Source of the DNA: a virus
Strand: one strand, 5' to 3'
IMG/VR virus record: IMGVR_UViG_3300044911_002386
Coordinates: 1-64,000 of that record
Length of the DNA: 64,000 nt
The stretch's first letter is position 1. Each line of letters starts with the position of its first letter. Below the pieces are notes generated by a model, which saw nothing but the letters and a program-made list of their open reading frames with translations, was not told the origin of the DNA and searched no databases. The translations under genes and the position numbers were made by a program. Shown here piece by piece: positions 15,146-23,319 of the stretch.

Positions 15146-15829
15146 TTACCTCGTTATAAATGCCGCCAGTTGTTCGCCGATGTGTTGCGTATACGCGGGC
15201 GGCAATCCTTCTTTAAGTTCGTTCCACGTTACTTTACGTGTAACGCCCATAGCCCACATGCCTTCTTCCAACGTCTTGGCTGTTGAGCCGCCAATGACCA
15301 GTTTGCCTGTTTTCTTGCACACGCCTTTGCATGTGTCGCCCATGACGTGGTACACGCCAATAGGCTTTCCCTGCTCTTTGTGGCGGCACGGGAGCCGCAC
15401 GAGGGGTACGGCGTCTGAAAGAAACAGGCGATGCCGGCGAACCTTCAAAGCATGTGAAGATCCGCATTCGATAACCGCGGCCTCCATTCCTGGAGCGCCG
15501 GGAACATTTTCAACTACCCATGGAATTTTCAACTCACGCAACAGAGCAAGTGCGGGAGTAAGCAGGTCGCCTGCTTTACTTTTGCCGCCTTGTGCGTCCC
15601 GCAAATGCTTGGCCCGGGTATGGGCTTGGCACGGCGGACTGGCGTGAATACCGTCGAACTGCTTAAGAAACTCTTTGTCTTTTAAAAGTTCTAGTGCGTC
15701 GGTCTGTATAAATTTGTGCGGGTAATTAGGCTGTGGGCGAATATCCACTCCGGTGACTTTAAAACCTGCGGCTGCATAGCCGTCAGAAGCAAGCCCGGCA
15801 CAGCAAAATAAATCTAATAACTGCAGCAC
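15146..15829 (-). CDS. phage DNA cytosine methyltransferase (short form)
   Basis: A 227-residue protein. The motifs are LLDLFCCAGLASDGYAAAGF (AdoMet site), IHASPPCQAHTRAKH (catalytic SPPCQ), WVVENVPGAPG (ENV) and VRRHRLFLSD (motif VIII-like). This compact form, without a large target-recognition domain, is common in actinobacteriophages and other phages. It may methylate short targets or modify DNA to block host restriction. It is the second cytosine methyltransferase here and is unlike the first in length and motif spelling. GTG start with GGA upstream. Confidence 0.88.
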   Translation of the reverse strand: MLQLLDLFCCAGLASDGYAAAGFKVTGVDIRPQPNYPHKFIQTDALELLKDKEFLKQFDGIHASPPCQAHTRAKHLRDAQGGKSKAGDLLTPALALLRELKIPWVVENVPGAPGMEAAVIECGSSHALKVRRHRLFLSDAVPLVRLPCRHKEQGKPIGVYHVMGDTCKGVCKKTGKLVIGGSTAKTLEEGMWAMGVTRKVTWNELKEGLPPAYTQHIGEQLAAFITR

Positions 15830-15859
15830 TGTAAAATTCCTTTACAACAGCGCCCGCCG

Positions 15860-16255
15860 CTACGCGACGAGTTCTATCTCTTTCGTGTCGTTCTCGGGTG
15901 TCGGCGGTTCAAGCAATTCTTTCTCAAGGCTTTTACGGTTGCCGTACATCCAACTCTGAACCGCGATGTGGCGAAACCAGTCGTTGATCGACGGAATACG
16001 CCCCAAATCTTCTTGTACGTGTTGTTCGCCGATATAGCGAACCATTACCTCGCGTCCGGCAGAATTTGTAATAGTGTGGCCGAAAATCCTTTCCGCCATA
16101 AAGATACCTTCTGAATGGTGCCGCAGGGCTCGATGCCGGAAATCTGCCATGTGGCTTTTAGACTCATCGAACCAGTCGTGAATGGCTTGATAGTCTTCGG
16201 GTTTGCCGCCCCATTTTTTGACGCTTGAAAGTGCGTGATGGTAAGGGTGGGCCAT
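15860..16255 (-). CDS. DUF6915-like protein
   Basis: A 131-residue protein. It opens MAHPYHHALSSVKKWGGK and continues DYQAIHDWFDESKSHMADFR, RHHSEGIFMAERIFG, and YIGEQHVQEDLGRIPSINDW. This matches my recollection of the DUF6915 family in phages and bacteria (HA.SS.RKWGG...IH.W.D.SK..MAD.RHRALRHH). The clustered His and Asp/Glu residues look like a metal site, so a hydrolase is possible but unproven. Confidence 0.72.
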   Translation of the reverse strand: MAHPYHHALSSVKKWGGKPEDYQAIHDWFDESKSHMADFRHRALRHHSEGIFMAERIFGHTITNSAGREVMVRYIGEQHVQEDLGRIPSINDWFRHIAVQSWMYGNRKSLEKELLEPPTPENDTKEIELVA

Positions 16256-16480
16256 TTAATCCCCGTTTTTCTCGTCTGTTAAAAGAGATTCTAGGCAATA
16301 AAGAATGTCGTCGTGCGTAGAAGACCAGTCAAACTTGTCGTCAATTTGCTCGACGTCGGCAGCCCACGCTTCGTCGTCTTGCCGGTCAAACATATCAGCG
16401 TTCCACCACGCAAGAATAATGCTTTTTACGCCCGCGGCTTTTTCAGCTTCTAGTAGTTTAATGGCTTCGTCAATCGTCAT
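16256..16480 (-). CDS. small acidic hypothetical protein, 74 residues
   Basis: MTIDEAIKLLEAEKAAGVK is followed by SIILAWWNADMFDRQDDEAW and DDILYCLESLLTDEKNGD. An acidic, helix-rich small protein; the pattern of an early phage accessory protein, possibly a protein mimic. It directly abuts the DUF6915-like gene and overlaps the one before it by 11 bases. Function unknown. Confidence 0.6.
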   Translation of the reverse strand: MTIDEAIKLLEAEKAAGVKSIILAWWNADMFDRQDDEAWAADVEQIDDKFDWSSTHDDILYCLESLLTDEKNGD

Positions 16481-16697
16481 TTTCTACAGCCTCGCGCATG
16501 AATGCGGCATCAGCGTCAAACGCGTAGCAACTAGCCAGCGCGTCGCAATCCTCGCAGTCGACGGCGTAGATATCGACAATAACGCCCTCGTCTGTCTTTT
16601 TAATGTAAACAGAAAAGTCTTTCGTACCGACCCAGGTGCTTTCAGCCAGGTCGTCTATAACGGCGTCTGATTCTTCGTCTAGGACAGGCCTACTCAT
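16470..16697 (-). CDS. small acidic hypothetical protein, 75 residues
   Basis: Starts at MSRPVLDEESDAVIDDLAES, whose ATG overlaps the previous stop (AATGAGTAG). It contains WVGTKDFSVYIKKTDEGVIV and DIYAVDCEDCDALASCYAFD. Strand-helix pattern with an acidic N-terminus and four cysteines in a short stretch. It may bind metal, but the spacing is not a standard zinc site. Function unknown. Confidence 0.55.
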   Translation of the reverse strand: MSRPVLDEESDAVIDDLAESTWVGTKDFSVYIKKTDEGVIVDIYAVDCEDCDALASCYAFDADAAFMREAVENDD

Positions 16698-17271
16698 TTT
16701 CTTCCTCATGACAGAGCTGCTCGTACAAATTAAAGTCTTCGCAGATTTTGTGGGGGATGTGCTCTTCGAGCCACTGCACGGTGTTGTCAAAACCTTCTAG
16801 TGACCACTCTACGTCCACCCCGTAATTAAACTCACCAACATAGCCCATGCTAAGTTCGCAGTATGTGGCAGCAACACCAAAACCAAGTGCCGTCATTTTT
16901 GAGTAAAACTCAACTGGCGGTGACCACGCAGACCGAAAACTTAGCGTAATTTTCTTGTCATTATTTGTGACAACTACATCAGGTGCTCCCTCATGTCGTG
17001 CAACGCCCCATTTAGTGCCCCAGTTAGCGACCTGCCAGTCGTACCAATTCGCATGACCGTAAAGTTTGACGTTTATTTTTTCGCGCTGCTCTTGAATAAA
17101 TTTCTCGGGGGTATTGCTGGGATAGTGGGCTGACGGCGTATTTTTTACATCTTCTGGGCACGGCACAAATGTCTCCATAAGTGCGTTGTTGTTCCAGGCC
17201 TCTGCTACGCGTCTAATCTGCGTGGGGTCGGAATGTGTGAATGTGACTACGTTATCGCACCAGTTTGGCAC
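16690..17271 (-). CDS. YubB/Api92-like ferredoxin-fold protein
   Basis: A 193-residue protein with a GTG start. The opening MPNWCDNVVTFTHSD is the hallmark of the phage Api92/YubB ferredoxin-like family, and YDWQVANWGTKWGVARHEG with SFRSAWSPPVEFY are its conserved middle blocks. The family is widespread on phages and plasmids and has no settled biochemical role. The acidic C-terminus (LCHEEENE) overlaps the next gene. Confidence 0.82.
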   Translation of the reverse strand: MPNWCDNVVTFTHSDPTQIRRVAEAWNNNALMETFVPCPEDVKNTPSAHYPSNTPEKFIQEQREKINVKLYGHANWYDWQVANWGTKWGVARHEGAPDVVVTNNDKKITLSFRSAWSPPVEFYSKMTALGFGVAATYCELSMGYVGEFNYGVDVEWSLEGFDNTVQWLEEHIPHKICEDFNLYEQLCHEEENE

Positions 17272-17290
17272 AGCATCCTCGTAATTAAAA

Positions 17291-17770
17291 CTAATTGTCG
17301 TTGTATTCTTCTGACTCGTAGTCGTCGTGATCGTTGTAGTTCTCGTTGAAATCGATAACTACGGGATCTGTTTTGTGGTACTGAGCCAGTGGCGTAAATG
17401 TAATGTGACCATACGCGCCGGCGTCTATTTCCCAGCCGGCGTGCTTTGTTTCTAGGAGCAGTTCCGCTACGTCAACCACAAGTTCTACGAGCGTTAGCGG
17501 TTTCTTTTTGAAATCGCGGGGTTTGATTGCACCGCCCAAGTAACTGTCGTCGAAATAGGTGTGCGACAGGTCCTCGTTGGCGACGTCTGTAAACACAATT
17601 GTTTCTAGTGACTGGTGCGACAGTTCAACGTCGTCAATAGTTTTAGCGTGCACAGATGACACGCAGCCGCTGTCACCTGAGCCGTCAAAATACGCAATGG
17701 CGTATTTGATTTCGTGATACCGCAGTTTTTCCAGTAGAAAATCTAAGGTAGTTTTTGTTTTACTTGTCAT
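17291..17770 (-). CDS. DUF6878-like protein
   Basis: A 159-residue protein. AYFDGSGDSGCVSSVHAK near residue 27, then LVELVVDVAELLLETKHAGWE and DAGAYGHITFTPLAQ, the GSGDSG...GWEI..GAYG pattern I associate with DUF6878 and related phage proteins. A second, related gene lies at 18156-18542. The C-terminus is acidic (YNDHDDYESEEYNDN). The ATG overlaps the DUF3085-like stop (ATGA). Confidence 0.62.
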   Translation of the reverse strand: MTSKTKTTLDFLLEKLRYHEIKYAIAYFDGSGDSGCVSSVHAKTIDDVELSHQSLETIVFTDVANEDLSHTYFDDSYLGGAIKPRDFKKKPLTLVELVVDVAELLLETKHAGWEIDAGAYGHITFTPLAQYHKTDPVVIDFNENYNDHDDYESEEYNDN

Positions 17771-18156
17771 CGCGGTTTCCGGAAATAAATGTCGAACGCG
17801 GCGTCGCTCACGTCGATACAGAACTCTTCATATTTTTCTAGAGAACTTTTCCAGTTCTTTGGCACGGCGATAAACTCACCAAAATCATCGCCGCCGACGA
17901 GGGCTCGGGCAGTCTCCCACCACTCTTCGTCAATTGCCGGATTGCAGTCTTGCGCGTAAGCACAGTAGGACGAGTCAGTGCCGGCAACTAGATCTCGCGG
18001 GTTGCCGTTCGACATTAAATAAACGCCTTGGTCGTGCACGAACAGAAAGCCTGGCTGGGCAGGTGCGTCCGACCACGCCATGTTCCAGTGTTTTGACATC
18101 AAGGCGTGTTCAACACATCGGCGTATGGCTGTTGTTTTAAAAACACATAGCCCCAT
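17767..18156 (-). CDS. DUF3085-like protein
   Basis: A 129-residue protein. HALMSKHWNMAWSDAPAQPG then FLFVHDQGVYLMSNGNPRDL is the central signature of DUF3085 (H......PGLWLV.D.GVYLMSNG), a family found on phages and plasmids. The end IDVSDAAFDIYFRKPR fits a small compact fold. Its ATG overlaps the stop of the previous gene (TAATG). Function unknown. Confidence 0.75.
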   Translation of the reverse strand: MGLCVFKTTAIRRCVEHALMSKHWNMAWSDAPAQPGFLFVHDQGVYLMSNGNPRDLVAGTDSSYCAYAQDCNPAIDEEWWETARALVGGDDFGEFIAVPKNWKSSLEKYEEFCIDVSDAAFDIYFRKPR

Positions 18157-18542
18157 TAGTAACGCCTCACATCACGGCTAGACTCGGTGTAATAGGTCGT
18201 ATGGTCAACAACTATCCGGCCTGTTTTAGTTGTAATTTTGATAGTGCCTTCGCCGCCTTCGTTGTTTTCGAATCCAACGGGCAGCAGTTCCCACAATTCA
18301 CGCTCGACGTCTTTAAGCGTAAAACCGCCGGTGAACACGGTCGTCACGTCCGAGAAATGAAATTCTTCTTCTTCGTTGGCGATAGAAAATTCAAAGTCGC
18401 TGCAGCTGTCGCCGGAACCTGAGTATGTTACGCACATACTTTTCCATCCGGCAGCGTACAGCTCTTTGCAGTATTTTTTGATTTTCTGCGCGTGGTCTAT
18501 AGCCGGAGCTTTGCCGATTATTTTACGCAGTTCAAGCTCCAT
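18156..18542 (-). CDS. DUF6878-like protein, paralogue of 17291-17770
   Basis: A 128-residue protein if read from MELELRKIIG (ATG, 18542); a longer form would need a TTG start. The core VTYSGSGDSCSDFEFSIAN, ELWELLPVGFENNEGGEG and DHTTYYTESSRDVRRY follow the GSGDS...LP.GWE.N.GG.G pattern of the family. It shares GSGDS with the 159-residue protein two genes downstream, so the pair is probably an old duplication. Function unknown. Confidence 0.62.
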   Translation of the reverse strand: MELELRKIIGKAPAIDHAQKIKKYCKELYAAGWKSMCVTYSGSGDSCSDFEFSIANEEEEFHFSDVTTVFTGGFTLKDVERELWELLPVGFENNEGGEGTIKITTKTGRIVVDHTTYYTESSRDVRRY

Positions 18543-18561
18543 ATCCCGTTCGGTGCCCTTT

Positions 18562-19092
18562 TTAGTAGGAGGCGAGGACGGTGCAGGGCTCTCCAGTTTC
18601 TTTTTCTTTTCTTTCGGCAAGTGCGACAAACTCCCTAAACGATTTTGTAACTTCGTAAATATAGTCTTCCCCGTCTTCCGGGTAGAGCGAATTGCAGCGC
18701 AGGCGAATCGCCTCCTCGACAGACATAGGTGCGGTGTGTACGTTTCCGCTGTGGGCGCCAGAGATTGTTACCGGTTCTTTATCCTCGCTGCCGTTGTGTA
18801 TTTTTTTGAGCAGTTCCGGAAGCAGCATCGCTAGCATGTCACCGCCCTCGACGCCCCGGGCTGGCTCTGTGACGCATTTGAGCCGCATCCGCATCGTGGC
18901 GGCAGGGATCTGGGCTTCGCATTCGCTAGCCTCAAACGCCTCACGCACCAAAATCTTTGTCGCATATGGCCCGCCGTGATAGGCCTCTCGCAGGTAACCG
19001 ACGTTGCCAGAAGTTGTGGAGTAGCCCGTTATTTGATTTTGCTTCTCTTCATCAGTCATACCGGGCCACTTTAAATAGATGTCAATTCCCAT
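18562..19092 (-). CDS. conserved hypothetical, MGIDIYLKWPGM family
   Basis: A 176-residue protein whose ATG overlaps the previous stop (GATGGGAATTGA). MGIDIYLKWPGMTDEEK, VGYLREAYHGGPYATKIL and AFEASECEAQIPAATM are blocks I recall from phage and environmental bacterial hypotheticals. The Gly/His/Tyr-rich REAYHGGPYAT segment is the most conserved and may bind a ligand. No function is known to me. Confidence 0.62.
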   Translation of the reverse strand: MGIDIYLKWPGMTDEEKQNQITGYSTTSGNVGYLREAYHGGPYATKILVREAFEASECEAQIPAATMRMRLKCVTEPARGVEGGDMLAMLLPELLKKIHNGSEDKEPVTISGAHSGNVHTAPMSVEEAIRLRCNSLYPEDGEDYIYEVTKSFREFVALAERKEKETGEPCTVLASY

Positions 19093-19333
19093 CAGTTTTG
19101 CCCTCGTTATTCTTGGCTTCAGTTTCGCGGGCACAGGCCTCAAGCCAGCCTTCGCGCGTCGCCTCGCTCACGTCTACAGACGCACCTACGTCTTCTCGTA
19201 GAAACTTGACATTTTCGGGTGTGCCGCCGTGGAGTCGTTCAGCGGCTGCTCGCTTTGCGTCGTCAGCGTTGGCCGCGATTACAACAAGTTCTTGGCTGTT
19301 CTGGTTGCTGACGCGGACATGGTAGTACTTCAT
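19082..19333 (-). CDS. small hypothetical protein, 83 residues
   Basis: MKYYHVRVSNQNSQELVVIAA opens with a beta strand; DDAKRAAAERLHGGTPENVK and ASVDVSEATREGWLEACARE follow. The beta-alpha-beta pattern ending in an acidic tail (AKNNEGKTDGN) is like small single-domain phage proteins. It is the first gene of the 15.1-19.3 kb run and lies after the terminator at 19371-19398. Function unknown. Confidence 0.6.
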   Translation of the reverse strand: MKYYHVRVSNQNSQELVVIAANADDAKRAAAERLHGGTPENVKFLREDVGASVDVSEATREGWLEACARETEAKNNEGKTDGN

Positions 19334-19360
19334 TGTTCAAAATCCTTAACATTGTGGGTG

Positions 19361-19398
19361 TAAAACAAAAAGGGCGTCGAGTACATACTCGACGCCCT
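19361..19398 (-). terminator. intrinsic terminator after the secreted peptide gene
   Basis: On the minus strand AGGGCGTCGAGTA pairs with TACTCGACGCCCT (13 bp, tight loop), followed by TTTTTGTTTT. A GC-rich stem with a U-run is a textbook rho-independent terminator. It ends the transcript of the gene at 19432-19758, so the small-gene run below 19333 must have its own promoter or rely on read-through. Confidence 0.88.
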
Positions 19399-19431
19399 CC
19401 TTAGCGCGAACTTGTTAGTTGCCCGCCGAGA

Positions 19432-19758
19432 TCACTGGCAGCGACCGGCAGCACAGCAGCCGCGACGAACGCGAACCGCCCGAGCCGGAGCCGTCACAAC
19501 CTTGACAGGCACCTCAACAACCGCACGCGTAACGGTACGCGTCCGCTCGATCGTGCGACCGAACAGACCTGGACGGCACGTAGCACGGGTCGAACTTTCC
19601 GCACAACACGTACCTTGAGCACAAGCATTGCAGTCTGTAGCTGGAGCAGCGACGACCACGGGGGTCGGCTCCGGCGTCTTGACGAGAACACTTTCCTCGC
19701 CGGCGAGGCCGCAAGCGCAGAACAGAGCGAACGCAAAAGAAGCAATACAGGTCTTCAT
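19432..19758 (-). CDS. secreted Cys-rich basic peptide
   Basis: A 108-residue protein from the ATG at 19758 (AAGGAG upstream). MKTCIASFAFALFCACGLAG is a clear export signal. The mature part has CNACAQGTCC, then RTIERTRTVTRAVVEVPV and RRGCCAAGRC: many Cys and Arg, no enzyme motif. Secreted peptides of this kind are frequent in planctomycete genomes, which hints at host origin. It has its own terminator, so it is expressed apart from its neighbours. It could act at the cell surface during infection; inferred only. Confidence 0.7.
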   Translation of the reverse strand: MKTCIASFAFALFCACGLAGEESVLVKTPEPTPVVVAAPATDCNACAQGTCCAESSTRATCRPGLFGRTIERTRTVTRAVVEVPVKVVTAPARAVRVRRGCCAAGRCQ

Positions 19759-19893
19759 TACTAGAAATCTCCTTGAAAAATCGAACAACAAGGTGCACGC
19801 GTCCGTTGCGTGAACCGATCTTCTAACACAAACACACCGGGCGGTCCAGAGTGGGCTGAAAAATTTCAGCCCACCCCAGACTACCTAGTTTCC

Positions 19894-22800
19894 TTAGTCT
19901 CCGATCCCGACCAACTTCCGTTCTTGCTGCATTGCGTTTCTGAGGAAACGCACAATTTGCGGCAAGCACTTCGCGACATCGTTGACAAACACAACGTGCT
20001 TGTCGCCATACTGTCGCTTAAAAGCACCCTGCTGCGTACCGTGCACGCCAACAGCGAACGCATATGTGCTGATCTTGAGGCGCTCACGTGTGAATTTGCA
20101 CACGCTCGTGACATGCTTTTCAGCAGTTTCACCGCCGTAGCCAGAACCAGCTGGCAAACCGTCGGCAATTACAAACAAGTACTTCTTTTTAGCCTGATCC
20201 TCTGACAGCCGTTTTGCTACATCTTTGATAGCGTAGCCGTCGTAATTGTTGGAATGTGCACGAATACCGCCGAGCCTGGTTAAATTTTCACCGTCGCGCG
20301 GCGTATAGTGCTCAAAAATAGTCATTGAGTCGGCACCAAACTCATTAGCAGTGTGACCGTAAACATACAAACGCACTCCCGCGATCTTTCTGACCGCCTC
20401 GGCGAGCATAATGCAGATGTCACGGGCACTGTTGATTTTGGGGCCTGACATGCTACCAGACTGGTCAACGAGTAAACCGACTGCCACGTCGGGCAGTTTG
20501 CTTATCGTCTTTTGCGACCAGATATGTTCGCAGTCGTAATCCAACTTATGCAGGCTGCCCTCGTCGAGATCGCCGGACAATAAGCCGTGAACTTCAACGC
20601 TGCGGCGGCCCGCCTGGAACTGCAATGCACTCCGAATACGTGCAATAGCGTTTTTGTTTTTCGTACGTACGATTTGCACAGTCTTTTGGCTGTCACCGAG
20701 GCGACCACTTTCTTCGCGCACCCGTGCCTTTGGTTTTGTAGAATCGCTGTTGTTTAAATACGCAACATACTCTTCTTCTTGGGCGTTGCTGGCCTCGTCA
20801 TTAACGTGACCGATAGCGTCGCCAGTCAAAACCTTGGTCTTAGCCTCAACCTTTTCGCCGAACAAACCACCGTCAACCGGACTAAATGCCGCATGTGCGG
20901 CCCCCATCTTTTCATTAACGTTTTCCGCGGTCTTTTCTGCAGCACTGCTGTCTTTGGCGGAACCCCTGAGCGTATTCAATGCCCGAATTAACTTTTCCAT
21001 CGTATCTAGGTCGAGCTTGGGCGCGGCTATCGCGTTACGGCGCTCTATCGGTTCCAGCCCGCTTAACTTTGACAGAAAGCCGCCCGACAGCGTCTCAAGC
21101 AACTGTGCGAGAAATCCAACGTCGGAGATTGCCTCGTGGCCCATGGTATTTTCTACGGCCACGGGCACAGCCGCTGATTTAGGCAGGTCATCATGTTGCA
21201 TCGCCTGGCTCAACTCGCGAACCAAGTTCCGCAGCAGTCCACTAGTGTGCAACTCATAGTTGTCATAAAACGTATGTGCAGCACGACTATTAAGTGCCGA
21301 CATTACGGATCTGACTGCGTTAAGCTGTGTTACCAGTTTGTCTGACGTACGACACTCCGCGACAAGATTCTCAGAATGCTCGATGCGCGGCAGATTGTCT
21401 TTGATTGTCTGAATATAAGTGGAAACACCCTCAATAAGTTTATTTAACAACGCTGTTGCACACACTTTTTCGCCGTGTAACGTGGGGCCGGCCGCAACGT
21501 CATTTCGCAGTTTTTCAAGTTTTGCTTGAATCTCTACGAACTTTTCTCGCTGGGTTTCAAAATGAGTTTTTGCCCCGTGAATTGCCTCTTGAACTTCTGT
21601 CTTGTTTGGGCCGTGAAGCGTCTTAGCTGCGGCTTTTGCCTTTTTAACAAGATCTTCTAGCAGGCTTTGGACTTTTTCGACGTCCTTTTCGGTCGGCGCT
21701 GTACTCATTAATTCGGCGTGCAGTTTATCGAGATTCGGTACAAACTCGCGAGCTTCTGCCACACCCGCTTTTTCCAAAGCCTCTATTGCCTGCGGCCGAG
21801 CCTGCAGCGCGTAGGCTATTTGATGCCGCAGCGTGTCAACGGTTGAACGCTTGGCGGCGGGGGTGAGATGCTCGTCGGCACAACTAGACTTAACACTTTC
21901 AAGCTGCTTATCGAGCGACTTAATCGCTTTGATTAACTGCTCAATAGACTGCTCACCACGCGCCTTGCTGCCTGCCCGTGCCAACAATTCTTCTTGCTCG
22001 TTGCTTTTTGCCAACCCGTTGCGCTGCTGCTCTGCAATATCGCCCATACCCTCGCCGAGACAGGTCAGCATATCCTTCATTGCACTGGCACCAGTACTCG
22101 TCTTACTCTGCTCTTCTTGTGCCTGCTTGAACATATCCTGCAGGGCGTTTTCAATATCGCCTGCGGGGGCATCTTCGTTTTCTTTATGCAACAAATCGCT
22201 GATGTCGTGTACAAGCTTCTGACACGTCTCAAGCAAGTTTGCCGGCTCGACCTCGGCACCCAAATGCTTTGACGCGAGTTCGGCTACTTGCTCTGGAATG
22301 GCTAGCGGGTCCTCATCAGCGATCATGTTGTAAGCCAGCCGGCCTACAATCGCTTCTAACGACGGTTCTGCCTTTTCCAGGTTTTCACGTACCGTAATAA
22401 ACTTTTTCGCGTGACGCACGAAGTAGGGCGCGAAACCACCCCAGTCTGACACCACCGTACGGCGAGCCAGCCGCGTGAGCATGCTTTTTGCAAGCATTCC
22501 AGCCAGGTAGTACTCGGTTGTAGCGAGTGCCATTTTCTTGGCGTCTAACTTGCTAAAATTTGCGTCATTTGCGAAAAATTCTTTGGCCGCGTGAAAGCCA
22601 ATCAATTGCAGACCTGTGCCGTTAATTGGTCCCAGCACGTCAGGAGTGATATCCTGCGAAATCTGCACACGAAGCAATACAAACCCTGTAAGTGCGTCGA
22701 CAATCGCGTCTTCGACTTCGGCCGTATCGCTCGCCAGCAGGTCGTCGGGCGACACAAAAACGACACGCTGTTTGTTGTCGTTTAATGCGTCGGTGACGCC

Positions 22801-23316
22801 GTTGCTGTCAGAGCCCTGGCTAAACTGCACAGCAAATGACGTCTTATTTTGACCAGTCTTATCGACAATCGTATTGGCACTGCGTGTCAGGTTGCGCAGT
22901 GCACGGATCGCCTTGTTCTGTGCGTCGCTGTCTGTACCGTAAGCAAATGACGTACGACTAGAAAACGTCGAACGAAACAAGCTAGAAGGCGAGTAATCGA
23001 CATTGCGACTATATCGAAAACTGTTTCGGCGATACCAGTCCATGTCCGAATCGTCAAACGACTCGCTGTAACTGTAGCCGCTGTATCCGTATCCGCCGTA
23101 ATCAGAACCCGCGCGATCATCGGCAGCATAATCGCCGTAAGAGGAATAACCGCCTGACTTTTCAGTGTGAAAACCAATTGGTCCGTGTTCGTCGCCGTCG
23201 TCTTCAATAGATCGATAATCTGGATTTGGCCGAGGACCGCGAGGCTTCTTAGCCTCGTCGGTATCCTTTTCGGCTTCGTAGTTGCCCCACAGAGACTTCC
23301 ACTTTTTATCTGCCAT
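19894..23316 (-). CDS. CobT-like protein with C-terminal vWA domain
   Basis: An 1140-residue protein. Residues about 940-1130 form a von Willebrand A domain with the MIDAS motif LLVDQSGSMSGPK and a later FVIADGLPAGSGYGG, the arrangement of CobT in cobaltochelatase. The long N-terminal part is low-complexity (SDYGGYGYSGYSYSES), then coiled-coil-like helices. No cobalamin genes are nearby; in large phages CobS/CobT pairs are thought to act as an AAA+/vWA remodelling machine. It starts three bases after the CobS-like stop, so the two are made together. Confidence 0.82.
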   Translation of the reverse strand: MADKKWKSLWGNYEAEKDTDEAKKPRGPRPNPDYRSIEDDGDEHGPIGFHTEKSGGYSSYGDYAADDRAGSDYGGYGYSGYSYSESFDDSDMDWYRRNSFRYSRNVDYSPSSLFRSTFSSRTSFAYGTDSDAQNKAIRALRNLTRSANTIVDKTGQNKTSFAVQFSQGSDSNGVTDALNDNKQRVVFVSPDDLLASDTAEVEDAIVDALTGFVLLRVQISQDITPDVLGPINGTGLQLIGFHAAKEFFANDANFSKLDAKKMALATTEYYLAGMLAKSMLTRLARRTVVSDWGGFAPYFVRHAKKFITVRENLEKAEPSLEAIVGRLAYNMIADEDPLAIPEQVAELASKHLGAEVEPANLLETCQKLVHDISDLLHKENEDAPAGDIENALQDMFKQAQEEQSKTSTGASAMKDMLTCLGEGMGDIAEQQRNGLAKSNEQEELLARAGSKARGEQSIEQLIKAIKSLDKQLESVKSSCADEHLTPAAKRSTVDTLRHQIAYALQARPQAIEALEKAGVAEAREFVPNLDKLHAELMSTAPTEKDVEKVQSLLEDLVKKAKAAAKTLHGPNKTEVQEAIHGAKTHFETQREKFVEIQAKLEKLRNDVAAGPTLHGEKVCATALLNKLIEGVSTYIQTIKDNLPRIEHSENLVAECRTSDKLVTQLNAVRSVMSALNSRAAHTFYDNYELHTSGLLRNLVRELSQAMQHDDLPKSAAVPVAVENTMGHEAISDVGFLAQLLETLSGGFLSKLSGLEPIERRNAIAAPKLDLDTMEKLIRALNTLRGSAKDSSAAEKTAENVNEKMGAAHAAFSPVDGGLFGEKVEAKTKVLTGDAIGHVNDEASNAQEEEYVAYLNNSDSTKPKARVREESGRLGDSQKTVQIVRTKNKNAIARIRSALQFQAGRRSVEVHGLLSGDLDEGSLHKLDYDCEHIWSQKTISKLPDVAVGLLVDQSGSMSGPKINSARDICIMLAEAVRKIAGVRLYVYGHTANEFGADSMTIFEHYTPRDGENLTRLGGIRAHSNNYDGYAIKDVAKRLSEDQAKKKYLFVIADGLPAGSGYGGETAEKHVTSVCKFTRERLKISTYAFAVGVHGTQQGAFKRQYGDKHVVFVNDVAKCLPQIVRFLRNAMQQERKLVGIGD

Positions 23317-23319
23317 TAA

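Noticed and set aside
19810-20205. 131-codon plus-strand ORF at the end of the CobT-like gene
   Set aside because: Most of it is antisense to the conserved vWA domain; no ribosome site.
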